From: Corynebacterium minutissimum
Lineage (GTDB): Bacteria; Actinomycetota; Actinomycetes; Mycobacteriales; Mycobacteriaceae
Length of the DNA stretch: 64,000 nt
Direction: 5' to 3'
Assembly: GCF_016889765.1 (NCBI RefSeq)
Contig: NZ_CP069533.1
Location: 1,364,001-1,428,000 of the forward strand
Within the stretch, counting starts at the first letter, position 1. Every line of letters starts with the position of its first letter. Below the pieces are notes generated by a model. It ran no database searches and was not told the origin of the DNA. It worked only from the letters and a program-made list of their open reading frames with translations. Shown piece by piece: positions 16,570 through 25,513 of this stretch. The position numbers and the translations under genes were made by a program.

Positions 16570-18486
16570 ATGAAGGATCTGTACCAATTTGTTAACGGCC
16601 CGTGGGTTGAATCCCACGTCATTCCGGATGACCGCGGAGTAGATGGCACTTTCCACGCACTGCGTGATGAAGCCGAAGAGCTCGTCCATGACATCGTCAA
16701 GGAGGATTCTGGCCGCCCAGGAACCCTCTACGCCTCCCATATGGACACGGAGGGAGTCAATGCTGCGGGTACCGATACACTGGCAGCTGACCTAGACAAG
16801 CTAGTCGCCGCTGACCCCGAGGAGCTTGCCCACAACCTCGGTGTGCTCGAGCGCGAAGGCGTGGGTGCGCCGGTGACGTTCTGGGTTGAAAAGGACTCGA
16901 ACTCTGAAGATGCGGTGGCCTACATTGTCCAGTCCGGCCTGGGCCTGCCCGATGAGGCCTATTATCGCGAGGAGGCCCACGCTGAGGTCCTTGCCGCCTA
17001 TGAAAAGCACATGGCCGCCATGCTGGGTTTCCTCGACCCGGCTCGCCTGTTTGGCCTCGGTGCAGAAACCGCAGCGACCCGTATCGTGGCCCTAGAAAAG
17101 GAGCTTGCGGCCGGCCACTGGGACGTGGTGGCCTCGCGCGATGCGGTGAAGACGTATAACCCGGTGGACGTCGCCAAGCTGCCCAGCATCACCCGCGCCA
17201 TCCTGAAGGGTGGGGGACTGCCGGAGCACCGCGCGGTGGCAATGATGCCTTCTTATTTTGAGCACCTTGAGGGCCTGTTCACCGCTGGCCGCATGGCGGA
17301 TTGGCAGCTGTGGGCCACGTGGCACATCCTGCTTTCCCGCGCGCCGTACCTCACTGAGGAGATTGGCCGTAAGAACTTCGAGTTCTACGGCACCGCGCTC
17401 TCGGGCGCCACGGAGCAGCGCGATCGCTGGAAGCGCGCCGTGGGCTTGGCGGAGAACATGGTGGGACAGGAGATTGGCAAGGTCTTCGTGGACAAGCACT
17501 TCCCGCCGTCCTCCAAATCCGAGATGGATGAGCTGGTGGATTACCTCACCGCCGCCTACCGCGAGCGCATCTCTCAGTTGGAGTGGATGACCCCGGCCAC
17601 TCGCGAGCGCGCGCTGGAGAAGCTCTCCCAGTTCAAGGCCAAGATCGGCTACCCGGACACGTGGCGTGATTATTCCGACTTGGAGTTTTCCCCCAAGGGC
17701 GCGGACCTGGTGGCGAATGTGCGCGCAGGTAGCGCGTGGAACCACGACTACGAGCTGGCCAAGATTGGCAAGCCGGCCGACCGTGATGAGTGGTTCTCCA
17801 CCCCGCAAACCGTCAACGCCTTCTACAACCCGGTGGTCAATGACATCACCTTCCCGGCTGCTATTCTGCGCCCGCCTTTCTACAACCCAGAGGCAGACGC
17901 CGCGGAGAGTTTCGGCGCGATTGGCGCGGTCATCGGCCACGAGATTGGCCACGGCTTCGACGACCAAGGCTCGCAGTACGACGGCCAGGGCAACCTCAAC
18001 TCTTGGTGGACCGAGGAGGACCGCGCCGCCTTTGAGAAGCTCACCGCCAAGCTCGTGGACCAGTATCAGGGCAAGGTGCCGAAGGTGCTGGAAGGTACCG
18101 ACTCTGCCGGCGTGAACGGCAGCTTCACCTTGGGTGAGAATATCGGTGACCTGGGCGGACTGGGCATTGCCGTGGTGGCGTACAAGAACTACTGCGTCGA
18201 TAAGGGCCTCGATATCAATGGCCAGGTCGCGCCGTTCGAAGCGGAGGGCGCCGAGCCGGAGCTGGCGCAGCAGGAGTACACCGGCCTGCAGCGTTTCTTC
18301 CTGGCCTGGGCGCGCGTATGGCGCACCGCTATTCGCCCGGAGATGGCCGCCCAGTACCTCGCCATCGATCCGCATTCCCCGGCGGAGTTCCGCTGCAACA
18401 TCATCGCGGAGAACATCGATGAGTTCTACCAGGCCTTCGACGTCGAAGGCGGCATCGCACCGGAGGAGCGCGTCACTATCTGGTAG
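16570..18486 (+). CDS. pepO: M13-family zinc metallopeptidase (PepO/neprilysin-like)
   Basis: 638 aa, without a signal peptide or membrane anchor. The M13 catalytic core is complete: NAFYNP (substrate binding), the zinc motif HEIGH near residue 457, and GENIGD near residue 522 supplying the third zinc ligand. It should cleave short peptides in the cytoplasm. TAGAGT lies 7 nt before the ATG at 16570, so the mRNA is leaderless; longer in-frame readings upstream run through the divergent gene and are rejected. An esterase gene follows 14 nt downstream. Confidence 0.92.
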   Translation: MKDLYQFVNGPWVESHVIPDDRGVDGTFHALRDEAEELVHDIVKEDSGRPGTLYASHMDTEGVNAAGTDTLAADLDKLVAADPEELAHNLGVLEREGVGAPVTFWVEKDSNSEDAVAYIVQSGLGLPDEAYYREEAHAEVLAAYEKHMAAMLGFLDPARLFGLGAETAATRIVALEKELAAGHWDVVASRDAVKTYNPVDVAKLPSITRAILKGGGLPEHRAVAMMPSYFEHLEGLFTAGRMADWQLWATWHILLSRAPYLTEEIGRKNFEFYGTALSGATEQRDRWKRAVGLAENMVGQEIGKVFVDKHFPPSSKSEMDELVDYLTAAYRERISQLEWMTPATRERALEKLSQFKAKIGYPDTWRDYSDLEFSPKGADLVANVRAGSAWNHDYELAKIGKPADRDEWFSTPQTVNAFYNPVVNDITFPAAILRPPFYNPEADAAESFGAIGAVIGHEIGHGFDDQGSQYDGQGNLNSWWTEEDRAAFEKLTAKLVDQYQGKVPKVLEGTDSAGVNGSFTLGENIGDLGGLGIAVVAYKNYCVDKGLDINGQVAPFEAEGAEPELAQQEYTGLQRFFLAWARVWRTAIRPEMAAQYLAIDPHSPAEFRCNIIAENIDEFYQAFDVEGGIAPEERVTIW

Positions 18487-18500
18487 TACCCTGGGGTGCC

Positions 18501-19352
18501 ATGAGTGAGTGGACCATCGGCGGTACTGACCGCCAGCTAACGCCGGAACAACAACTGGAACAGCTCTCCTCCTACATGGAGGTGCACTACCCGCTACCGG
18601 ATTTCCGCCCGCCGTGGGCTGGTGGCGGGTCGCCGGATGCAGATCGCTACTGCGCCCTGCTACCAGATCGCATCGTGCAGGCCTCGATGATGGTCCTAGG
18701 CTCTGCTGTCGATCACTCCCTGCCCGGTACCGCTTTCACAGAGGGCGTGACGGAGACTGAAACCGAGGTTGGCGCGGTCTTCACGCCGTCCGATCCCAGC
18801 GGCCGGTGGGCCGTATCGCTGCACTCAGGCGGCTGGTGGCGCGGAGACGGCAAAGCACTGGAGATGCAGTGGCGTCCCGAGGTCGCCGCGGCAGCGCAGC
18901 TATCCGGAACCACCATCATTGACGTCGATTACCCGCTCGCGCCCGAGCACACCGTGGCGGAGATGGTTCAGTCGGTGCAGGCGGCCGTTGATTACGCCCG
19001 CACCCACGGCGCGGAACACGTCACGGTGTGGGGCTATTCCTCTGGCGGCGCGCTGGCGGCGCTCGTGCCTGCCGACGCCCTCCTGCTTACCTTCCCCGAC
19101 TTCGGCGCGCTGGAAAAGCTACCGGAGGAGATCCGTGGCGACTACAGCCTCGACGAGGAGGCACTGGCCGCCCACTATCCGCGCATCCTTGTCCAGACCG
19201 CGCTGCAGGACGAAATCGCCGCGCGCGTTGATATTCCCGGAGCGGAGACCGCCGAGTACGTGTCGACGCACCGAATTTCCACCCCCACGGTGGCCCGTCA
19301 GCGCATTAAAGAAACGGCGGACTTTCTCAAGTCCGCCGCCTCAACTTCGTAG
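18501..19352 (+). CDS. Alpha/beta hydrolase (HSL-type esterase-like)
   Basis: 283 aa. The oxyanion motif appears as HSGGWW (HGGG type), the nucleophile elbow as GYSSGG, and the conserved DVDYPLAPEH (YRLAPE-like) is present, placing it with the hormone-sensitive-lipase/carboxylesterase group. Between GYSSGG and the C-terminus the usual D/H pair is less clear (VQTALQDE and STHR are candidates). It lies 14 nt downstream of the M13 peptidase gene, and a weak leaderless -10 (TACCCT) precedes the ATG. Confidence 0.8.
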   Translation: MSEWTIGGTDRQLTPEQQLEQLSSYMEVHYPLPDFRPPWAGGGSPDADRYCALLPDRIVQASMMVLGSAVDHSLPGTAFTEGVTETETEVGAVFTPSDPSGRWAVSLHSGGWWRGDGKALEMQWRPEVAAAAQLSGTTIIDVDYPLAPEHTVAEMVQSVQAAVDYARTHGAEHVTVWGYSSGGALAALVPADALLLTFPDFGALEKLPEEIRGDYSLDEEALAAHYPRILVQTALQDEIAARVDIPGAETAEYVSTHRISTPTVARQRIKETADFLKSAASTS

Positions 19353-19370
19353 CTAGGCCTGTCTAGCTTT
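19351..19370. terminator. Short hairpin between convergent genes
   Basis: AGCTAG-GCCTGT-CTAGCT (19351-19368) followed by TT at the junction of the esterase gene and the convergent emb gene. The stem is only 6 bp, so this is a weak bidirectional terminator candidate. Confidence 0.4.
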
Positions 19371-22300
19371 TACTGTTCCCACTCGGGGCGAATCTTCATC
19401 TCCGAGTTCTTCCATAGCCCGGAGCGCTGGATGATCTCGTGGTTGATATCCGCCTCGATGGGGGCGTCACCCTGGGAGTTCGTGCGCAGCTCGTACTTCT
19501 CAATGGAGCCCCAATCGCGTGCCCAATCGTTGTTGAGGTAGCTCGGGATCTCGTAGGAGTAGTTCACTGCCTCCGCCGTGGCCATGGCGCCACCGCCGGA
19601 GAAGGACTGGAAGTCCGTGAGGGAGGTTTGCGCGGCGGCGTCGGGAAGAATGCGGAACTGCGGAATCTCCGTCACGCCGGCATAGTGGTCAAAGGTGCGC
19701 TGGCACGGGAACTGCAAGGCCACCGACCAGTCCAGCAGAGCCGGGGTACCGGAATCGAACTGCGAGCTAATCGTGGCCAGCTCCGGAACGCGCGGCGGGG
19801 TAAAGGCCATCCAATCGTCCTCATCCGTGGAGTCATCGACCGCTACGAGGCGCACCACATTGGCCTCCTCCGGCAGATCCTTGAGGGCGATGCGGAGGTT
19901 GCGCCACTTCGGCGTCGCGCCGACGTCGGAAAGCTCGGCTTCACCCGTGTTCGTGACCTTGCCGTTTCTGAGAGTGCCGTATTCCAAGGTGAGTTCAGTA
20001 CCTTCTTGCTCCACGCCGTTGACGTCATGGTGGTAAATCTTGCCAGCGGCAGACACCGCCAAGACCGGGGTGTTCTCGGACTCTTCCGGCAGGTTATACC
20101 ACTGCGTCGTGATGGTGGCGGAGGAGCGCTGAGACTCAGAATAGGAACCCATGACCGGGACCTTGGTGTAATCCAGGTTGAAGGGCAGGTGCATCTCCGA
20201 ACCGTTGACGCCCAAGGTGCCGCGCACACCACCCGCGGAGGAGTCAGTAACTTCAGCGGCCTTCTCCTCGTTCTCCGTGGTCTCAGTGAGCTCTTTCTGC
20301 TCGTTGGACGAGGCCGAAGAATCACCGGTGGTGTTTGCAATGGCGCCTACCGACGCCGAGTTGAGGTTCTCCGGCTCGATATCCTCCTTGATCATGTTGG
20401 GGCCGAAACCGTAGTTGTCTTCCTTCTTGTTCACGAGCGAGTTCTTGAACTCGCCCTCGACTGGGGTGAGGAAGGCATCGTTGGTGTTGGTCTCCACCAG
20501 GGTGGAATCCGCCAAGGAGCACACATTACCGCGCAAAGACGCGAGGTTGCCCTTGCCCACTGAGTAGGAATCCGCCTGGGCTACGTAGCCCTTGGCAAAG
20601 GAGGCACAGGAGAAGGCCACGATGAGGATGCAGGCAGCGGCAATCGGAGCGGACATGACGCCGGCCCAGCGCGAAACCTTGGCGGCGGATGCCTTCTCAA
20701 ACTCCTCGAGGGTGCCGTTGGCCTCGGCCTTGTTCTTGCGGTAATCGTGAACCAGCGACTGGTAGAGGCCAATCGCTAGCACCACCATGCCGATGGCCAG
20801 CACCACAGTGTTGGCCTCGATGGCCTTGAACTGCACGGTTCGGTCCCACCACGGGATGCCGAAGGAGGAGACGTACCACCAGGCGTTCCAGCCACCCAGG
20901 GAGATCGCCATGAGGAAAATCACCGCGGCGATAGAGAAGGTGCGGGCGCGCGGCGAGCGCATGGCGATCTGGGAAAGAACCACGGAGCCAAGTGCGGCAA
21001 TAACACCGGCGATGCCTGCATAAATGCCGAAGTGGTGTGTCCACTTCGTCGGGGTAAACATGAGGAAGAATGCCGACAGTGCCATGATGGCGAGCAGGCG
21101 CTGGGTAGGACCGACCTCCGCACCAACCACGCGGTGGTTCTTGATGAAGGCGTAAATAATGAGCGCCAAGCAGAAGAGCATGGTGAACATGGCAAAGCGG
21201 CGCGTGAGCGAGCCGTCCACGGAAGGTTCAAAGAGCGTGGAATAGCGTACGAACTCCGAGTACCACGGCAGCGAGGGGCCGACCTGGGAGCGCACGCGCG
21301 TGGACTCGAGAACCGAGGCCAAAGTTTGATCACCAAAGGCCGCCACCATGACAGCGGTGCCGCTGGCGAGGAACGGGGCGATGAGGGCCAGCCATCCCAC
21401 CTGCTGTGCCCGTTCGCCCATGATGCGGAAGAGCGCGGGCAGGCACACCAGGAAGATGCCTACAGCCGTCAGACCCGTCGGACCTGCGGCCAGGGTAATG
21501 GACGCAACGATGGTGCCCACTGCTGCTGGCAGGAGGCGGCGCGTGGAAATAGCACGCTCAAAGGAAGCCCACGTCACCATAACGCCCAGCGCCACGATGG
21601 GCTCAGGGCGGATGCCGTTGTTGTACGGCAGCCAGAAGGCCAGGAACATGAACGCGGCGGTCCAGTGCGCCAAGCGCCTGTCGTTAACGCGGCCTCCGAA
21701 GCGCGGCAGCATTTCACGCGAGAGGATGAACCAAATGATCAGCGCCGAAATGAGGGAGGGCAGGCGCACGATGATAGAGGCGCTGGAGAGCTGGGAAAGC
21801 CACGCCACGAGGTCATAGTAGGGCGCGCCAAACGGCGCCTCGGGGACGCCGTACCAGCGGTAGTAGTTCGCCATATAGGTCGCGTGATCCGAGACTCGGC
21901 CCATGGTGAGGATGAAGCCATCGTCAGAGGTATTGGAACCGAAGATGTACCACCAACCGAGGATGGCGGCCACGACGCCATCCAGCGGGCGGATCTGCTT
22001 CCACGTCTCCGGCATGAAACCATGGCGCTTGCCATCGAGGCGGTCAATGCGCCACAGGCACACCAGGCTGACCACGACCATGGCCAAGCCCAGCCACATG
22101 GCGATGAGCTTGATCACTGTGGGCGAGGACGTGAATCGGGAGTTAACCTCCACGTGGATGCGCAGGTCGTTTCCAAGTTCCTGGAGGTTGCCCGGAGTGT
22201 CATCAATTTCGGTGTAGACGCCGGTGACCTGCGGGCGCATGTCCTCGTCAGAGGTGGTTGTGTGCTTGCCCACGGTGACGGTGGTGCCGTCCTCTGTGGC

Positions 22301-22714
22301 ATTGATGCTGAGGGTGGCGTCGTCAGGCAGCTTCGCCACCTGCTCAGGGGTAAGTGAGAACAGCACCTCGTCGAGGCTGGTGACGGAAAGCCCATCCTCG
22401 CCGGCGCGGACGAACATGCCGCGGTTGGAGGCCTTCTTCGACTCTGGCGGAATGGTGCCGTAGAGCAGGTCTTGGCCTTCGCGGAGCTTATCGACGGCCG
22501 CCAGGGGGATCTCTGCCTCAATCTCCTCTGGCGCCACAGAGATGAGTGGTGCGTTGATGGACTGCAGGGAGTTCTGCTGAGGCCAATCGAAGGAGGACTG
22601 GGTCTGGTTCACCGGCAGCAGCGGCGTGGCCACAAAGCACAGAAAGCCGATGAGACCGGCGATGATGGCGGTGAGCCGCAACGACTGCGGGGCTGAGGTT
22701 TTCCTATCTGACAC
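19370..22714 (-). CDS. embC: Arabinosyltransferase Emb (EmbC-type, ethambutol target family)
   Basis: 1114 aa. An N-terminal helix and extracytoplasmic domain are followed by about a dozen membrane helices and a large C-terminal extracytoplasmic domain. The GT-C Asp pair is visible as NTSDDGFIL in the first loop after a membrane helix. It transfers arabinofuranose from decaprenyl-phosphoryl-arabinose to the arabinan of arabinogalactan (and lipoarabinomannan-type polymers). Corynebacteria typically carry a single emb gene, next to aftA, as here. The GTG start has TACACT 7 nt upstream (22727-22722), which suggests its own leaderless promoter besides read-through from aftA. Confidence 0.93.
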   Translation of the reverse strand: MSDRKTSAPQSLRLTAIIAGLIGFLCFVATPLLPVNQTQSSFDWPQQNSLQSINAPLISVAPEEIEAEIPLAAVDKLREGQDLLYGTIPPESKKASNRGMFVRAGEDGLSVTSLDEVLFSLTPEQVAKLPDDATLSINATEDGTTVTVGKHTTTSDEDMRPQVTGVYTEIDDTPGNLQELGNDLRIHVEVNSRFTSSPTVIKLIAMWLGLAMVVVSLVCLWRIDRLDGKRHGFMPETWKQIRPLDGVVAAILGWWYIFGSNTSDDGFILTMGRVSDHATYMANYYRWYGVPEAPFGAPYYDLVAWLSQLSSASIIVRLPSLISALIIWFILSREMLPRFGGRVNDRRLAHWTAAFMFLAFWLPYNNGIRPEPIVALGVMVTWASFERAISTRRLLPAAVGTIVASITLAAGPTGLTAVGIFLVCLPALFRIMGERAQQVGWLALIAPFLASGTAVMVAAFGDQTLASVLESTRVRSQVGPSLPWYSEFVRYSTLFEPSVDGSLTRRFAMFTMLFCLALIIYAFIKNHRVVGAEVGPTQRLLAIMALSAFFLMFTPTKWTHHFGIYAGIAGVIAALGSVVLSQIAMRSPRARTFSIAAVIFLMAISLGGWNAWWYVSSFGIPWWDRTVQFKAIEANTVVLAIGMVVLAIGLYQSLVHDYRKNKAEANGTLEEFEKASAAKVSRWAGVMSAPIAAACILIVAFSCASFAKGYVAQADSYSVGKGNLASLRGNVCSLADSTLVETNTNDAFLTPVEGEFKNSLVNKKEDNYGFGPNMIKEDIEPENLNSASVGAIANTTGDSSASSNEQKELTETTENEEKAAEVTDSSAGGVRGTLGVNGSEMHLPFNLDYTKVPVMGSYSESQRSSATITTQWYNLPEESENTPVLAVSAAGKIYHHDVNGVEQEGTELTLEYGTLRNGKVTNTGEAELSDVGATPKWRNLRIALKDLPEEANVVRLVAVDDSTDEDDWMAFTPPRVPELATISSQFDSGTPALLDWSVALQFPCQRTFDHYAGVTEIPQFRILPDAAAQTSLTDFQSFSGGGAMATAEAVNYSYEIPSYLNNDWARDWGSIEKYELRTNSQGDAPIEADINHEIIQRSGLWKNSEMKIRPEWEQ

Positions 22715-22758
22715 GGCGATCAGTGTACGTCACTGCCTCGCCGTATTGAGAAATGCTG

Positions 22759-24702
22759 TTATGTACGCGCCGCCACAACGAAGGGGCCAATTTGGGTTAA
22801 TTCCCAACCCTTTTCAAAAACCTCGGGGTTGAAGAACACCGCACGGTAGCGCACGTTGGGTTGGTTCGGGTAGATATCCTCCGCCAAGTGCGTCTTGTAT
22901 CCGTCCCCGGGTTCTTCCACATCACCGCGGAAGATGAGGACATCGGGTGCGCGCCAGGGCGAGGAATCGAGAGACGCCGCAAACTCATCGGGCGTCTGCT
23001 CCCAGGATCCCTTCGCCCAATCCTCAATCTGCAGGTTACGGGTGGTGAACTCACCGAGCGGGTTGGCGTAGTGGCTGGTGAAGGCGTTGAACCCGTAGTA
23101 AGGGTTGTAGGCCATGAAGAGTTTTTCGTCGGTGAGTACGACGGTGTCGTTAGCCTCGTAGCCCTGAGCGTCGATGAACTCTCGAATCTTGCCATAGTTA
23201 GCAGCGGAATCGCTGGTGTAGCGATCCGCGCGCTCGCCGTAACCATCCGTGTCGGTATAGGCATGATCGAGGGCTGATTCGTTGGTGGCAGGGATCTGCT
23301 GGGCATAGTAGACACCGCCCATGCCCAAGATAATGGCGAAGGCTACCGTGACTCGCTTGCTCGTGGTACCGATCATGTGTGCTGGGTAGAGGCTAGGCAG
23401 CCCCATCAACCGGACATCCGCGAGCGCGAGGATGCCGGCAGTGGTGAAGAGAAGTACCACGACGATTTCGAGGCGGAAGCCCAACAACGTGTGACCAGCC
23501 AGGGTCATGACCATGGAGGCCACAGTCCACAGGTAAGTACCTACGAGTGCGGTGCTCAGTGAACGCAGGTCCGGCTCATCGATGCGCAAAACCAAATACA
23601 CCAGTCCAATAAGGCTGAGCATGCCGATGACCGATAGTGATAGGAAAGGCGCAGGAATCTGGGTCCCTTCCTCCGGAAGGTAGTGCTGCGCGGCGGATTC
23701 CAAAGGACTGGTGGCCTGCAGGACACCAAGGATATAGGGAGTCCAGGCGATGGCCGCTACGGCCAAGGAACCGACGGCGATGGCGGCGAGATGCACGAGG
23801 GGAGTCCAGGTTCGCTCTGATACACAGATGACGAGGGCGATGAGGGTGACGATAGTCAGCGACACCGCGCCGGTGTACAGCGTGTAGAAGCACGCGGAGA
23901 TACCCAGGTAGAGGGCAATAGCGAGCGTTGCGAACCAGGATCCGTCGAAAGCACGGGAACACAGGAGGGCGACCGCAGGCACGCCCATGGCGATGACCGC
24001 GGAATAAGGCTCCTCGGCACCCAGAGTGAGTGTCACCGCGGTAGTGGTCAGCGCGATAGCGGTGGCCACGGGTAGGGACTTGACCAAACGCTGCCACAGG
24101 GGAACAAGGATGCATCCGGCTACTGCCAGCGAGATGAGTCCCCACGGCTGGTAGACCTCCCAGCCAGGCATATTGAGAAGATTTGCCAGACGGCCGCCCA
24201 TCCAGAACCAGCCCAAGGGATAGAACGTGGGCAGCCCCTCGTAGTTCATGTCCGCATAGGAGCTGGCCTCGGCGGCACGGGTCAGGAACTGGGTGCGGAA
24301 GACTTGGTCCACCTGGACGCCATCAAGCCACAGGCGCGATGCCGAGAGCGGCAGGCCGATGGTGGCGAGGGTCAGCAGGGCGGGCGAGATGTAGCACAGC
24401 GCAATCGTGAGCCACGAGCGCCAGCGCGGGCGTTGGGTGCCATTGTGCTCGTCAAAGAGCCACCACACGCACAGCGCGCCGACGAGTCCGACGGTCAGCA
24501 CCGTTCCCGTCGTGCTGAGAGCACGAGTGACCATGGAGGTGCTAAACGCGGGCAAAGAGACCGTCTTGAACGCAAAAAAGCCAAGGAGCGTGATGAGGCC
24601 GCCGCCAAGAGCGGCGGCGGCGATACCCACAAGGCTGGCGCGACGCGAAAGACGGTCAGCGTCATATTCCATGGCGGGGGACATGGCAGAGGACTCAGTC
24701 AT
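22759..24702 (-). CDS. aftA: Galactan arabinofuranosyltransferase AftA
   Basis: 647 aa with about 11-13 membrane helices and a C-terminal soluble domain. It primes the galactan by adding the first arabinofuranose residue from decaprenyl-phosphoryl-arabinose, before Emb extends the chain. The segment YEGLPTFYPLGWFWMGGR and position between emb and dprE2 are as in Corynebacterium and Mycobacterium. A GGGAG about 10 nt before the ATG may act as Shine-Dalgarno; 38 nt separate it from dprE2. Confidence 0.9.
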   Translation of the reverse strand: MTESSAMSPAMEYDADRLSRRASLVGIAAAALGGGLITLLGFFAFKTVSLPAFSTSMVTRALSTTGTVLTVGLVGALCVWWLFDEHNGTQRPRWRSWLTIALCYISPALLTLATIGLPLSASRLWLDGVQVDQVFRTQFLTRAAEASSYADMNYEGLPTFYPLGWFWMGGRLANLLNMPGWEVYQPWGLISLAVAGCILVPLWQRLVKSLPVATAIALTTTAVTLTLGAEEPYSAVIAMGVPAVALLCSRAFDGSWFATLAIALYLGISACFYTLYTGAVSLTIVTLIALVICVSERTWTPLVHLAAIAVGSLAVAAIAWTPYILGVLQATSPLESAAQHYLPEEGTQIPAPFLSLSVIGMLSLIGLVYLVLRIDEPDLRSLSTALVGTYLWTVASMVMTLAGHTLLGFRLEIVVVLLFTTAGILALADVRLMGLPSLYPAHMIGTTSKRVTVAFAIILGMGGVYYAQQIPATNESALDHAYTDTDGYGERADRYTSDSAANYGKIREFIDAQGYEANDTVVLTDEKLFMAYNPYYGFNAFTSHYANPLGEFTTRNLQIEDWAKGSWEQTPDEFAASLDSSPWRAPDVLIFRGDVEEPGDGYKTHLAEDIYPNQPNVRYRAVFFNPEVFEKGWELTQIGPFVVAART

Positions 24703-24740
24703 GCTTCAAGTCTCCCACACGCCACGGACTTAGCGGAACT

Positions 24741-25499
24741 TTAGAACGGCAGCTTTCGGAAGATTGCCTGCGGGATGAACTTGAAGCCCAAAGACACGTA
24801 CTCGAAGAGCGGGTGTACGTAGATGGACTGCTTGCCATCCAACACAGCCTTGACGGTGGCCTTGGCCACGTCAGAGACGTTAACGGTCAGCGGTGCTTCG
24901 CCAGCTTCGGCGGACATCTTCGTACGCACCTGGCCCGGGCGGACCACGAGCACCTTGGCGCCGGAGCCGCGCAGGGCCTCGCCCAGGTTGATGAAGAAGC
25001 CATCGACGCCGGCCTTGGAGGCACCGTAGACAAAGTTGGAGCGGCGCACGCGCATACCTGCGACGGAAGACAGTGCCACGATGGTGCCGTGACCCTGCTC
25101 CTTGAACTTCTGCCCCAACAGCACACCGAGGGAGACCGGTGCGGTGTAGTTGGTCTGCGCAGACGCCACGGCCTTGGCCTGGTCCTGCCACAGTTCTTCC
25201 TGGTCACCGAGGGTACCGAAGGCGATGATGGCGACGTCCACATCGCCACGCTCAAACGCGCGCTTGACGACGTCCCCGTGGCCCTCGAAATCAGTCGCGT
25301 CAAAGTCGATGACCTCGACGTCGCCACCGCGGGACTCGATGGTTGCGCGGGCATCCGCGATACGCGGTGAGTCGGTACGAGCCGCCAGAGTGACCTTGGC
25401 CGGGCCGCGCTCGAGGAATTCTTCGACGATGCCCAAGCCGATTTCGGAGGTTCCGCCGAGAAGGAGGATGTGTTGTGCTTGGCCTACTGCATTCAGCAT
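24741..25499 (-). CDS. dprE2: Decaprenylphosphoryl-2-keto-erythro-pentose reductase DprE2
   Basis: 252 aa SDR. The cofactor motif LLGGTSEIGLGI is at residues 13-24, and the catalytic Ser and Tyr-x-x-x-Lys read LSSVAGMRV and YGASK. With DprE1 it epimerises decaprenyl-phosphoryl-ribose to the arabinose donor used by AftA and Emb. AAAGGA lies 8 nt before the ATG. It starts 14 nt downstream of dprE1, so the two are one operon. Confidence 0.93.
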   Translation of the reverse strand: MLNAVGQAQHILLLGGTSEIGLGIVEEFLERGPAKVTLAARTDSPRIADARATIESRGGDVEVIDFDATDFEGHGDVVKRAFERGDVDVAIIAFGTLGDQEELWQDQAKAVASAQTNYTAPVSLGVLLGQKFKEQGHGTIVALSSVAGMRVRRSNFVYGASKAGVDGFFINLGEALRGSGAKVLVVRPGQVRTKMSAEAGEAPLTVNVSDVAKATVKAVLDGKQSIYVHPLFEYVSLGFKFIPQAIFRKLPF

Positions 25500-25513
25500 G
25501 AGGTGGTTCCTTT

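Noticed and set aside
17092..18375. Long minus-strand open frame opposite the M13 peptidase gene
   Set aside because: It is the antisense shadow of a high-GC coding frame; it has no protein-like motifs, while the plus strand has complete HEIGH and ENIGD motifs.
19439..22357. Long plus-strand frames opposite emb
   Set aside because: Low-complexity Arg/Gly/Ala-rich antisense shadows; the minus-strand Emb sequence is continuous.
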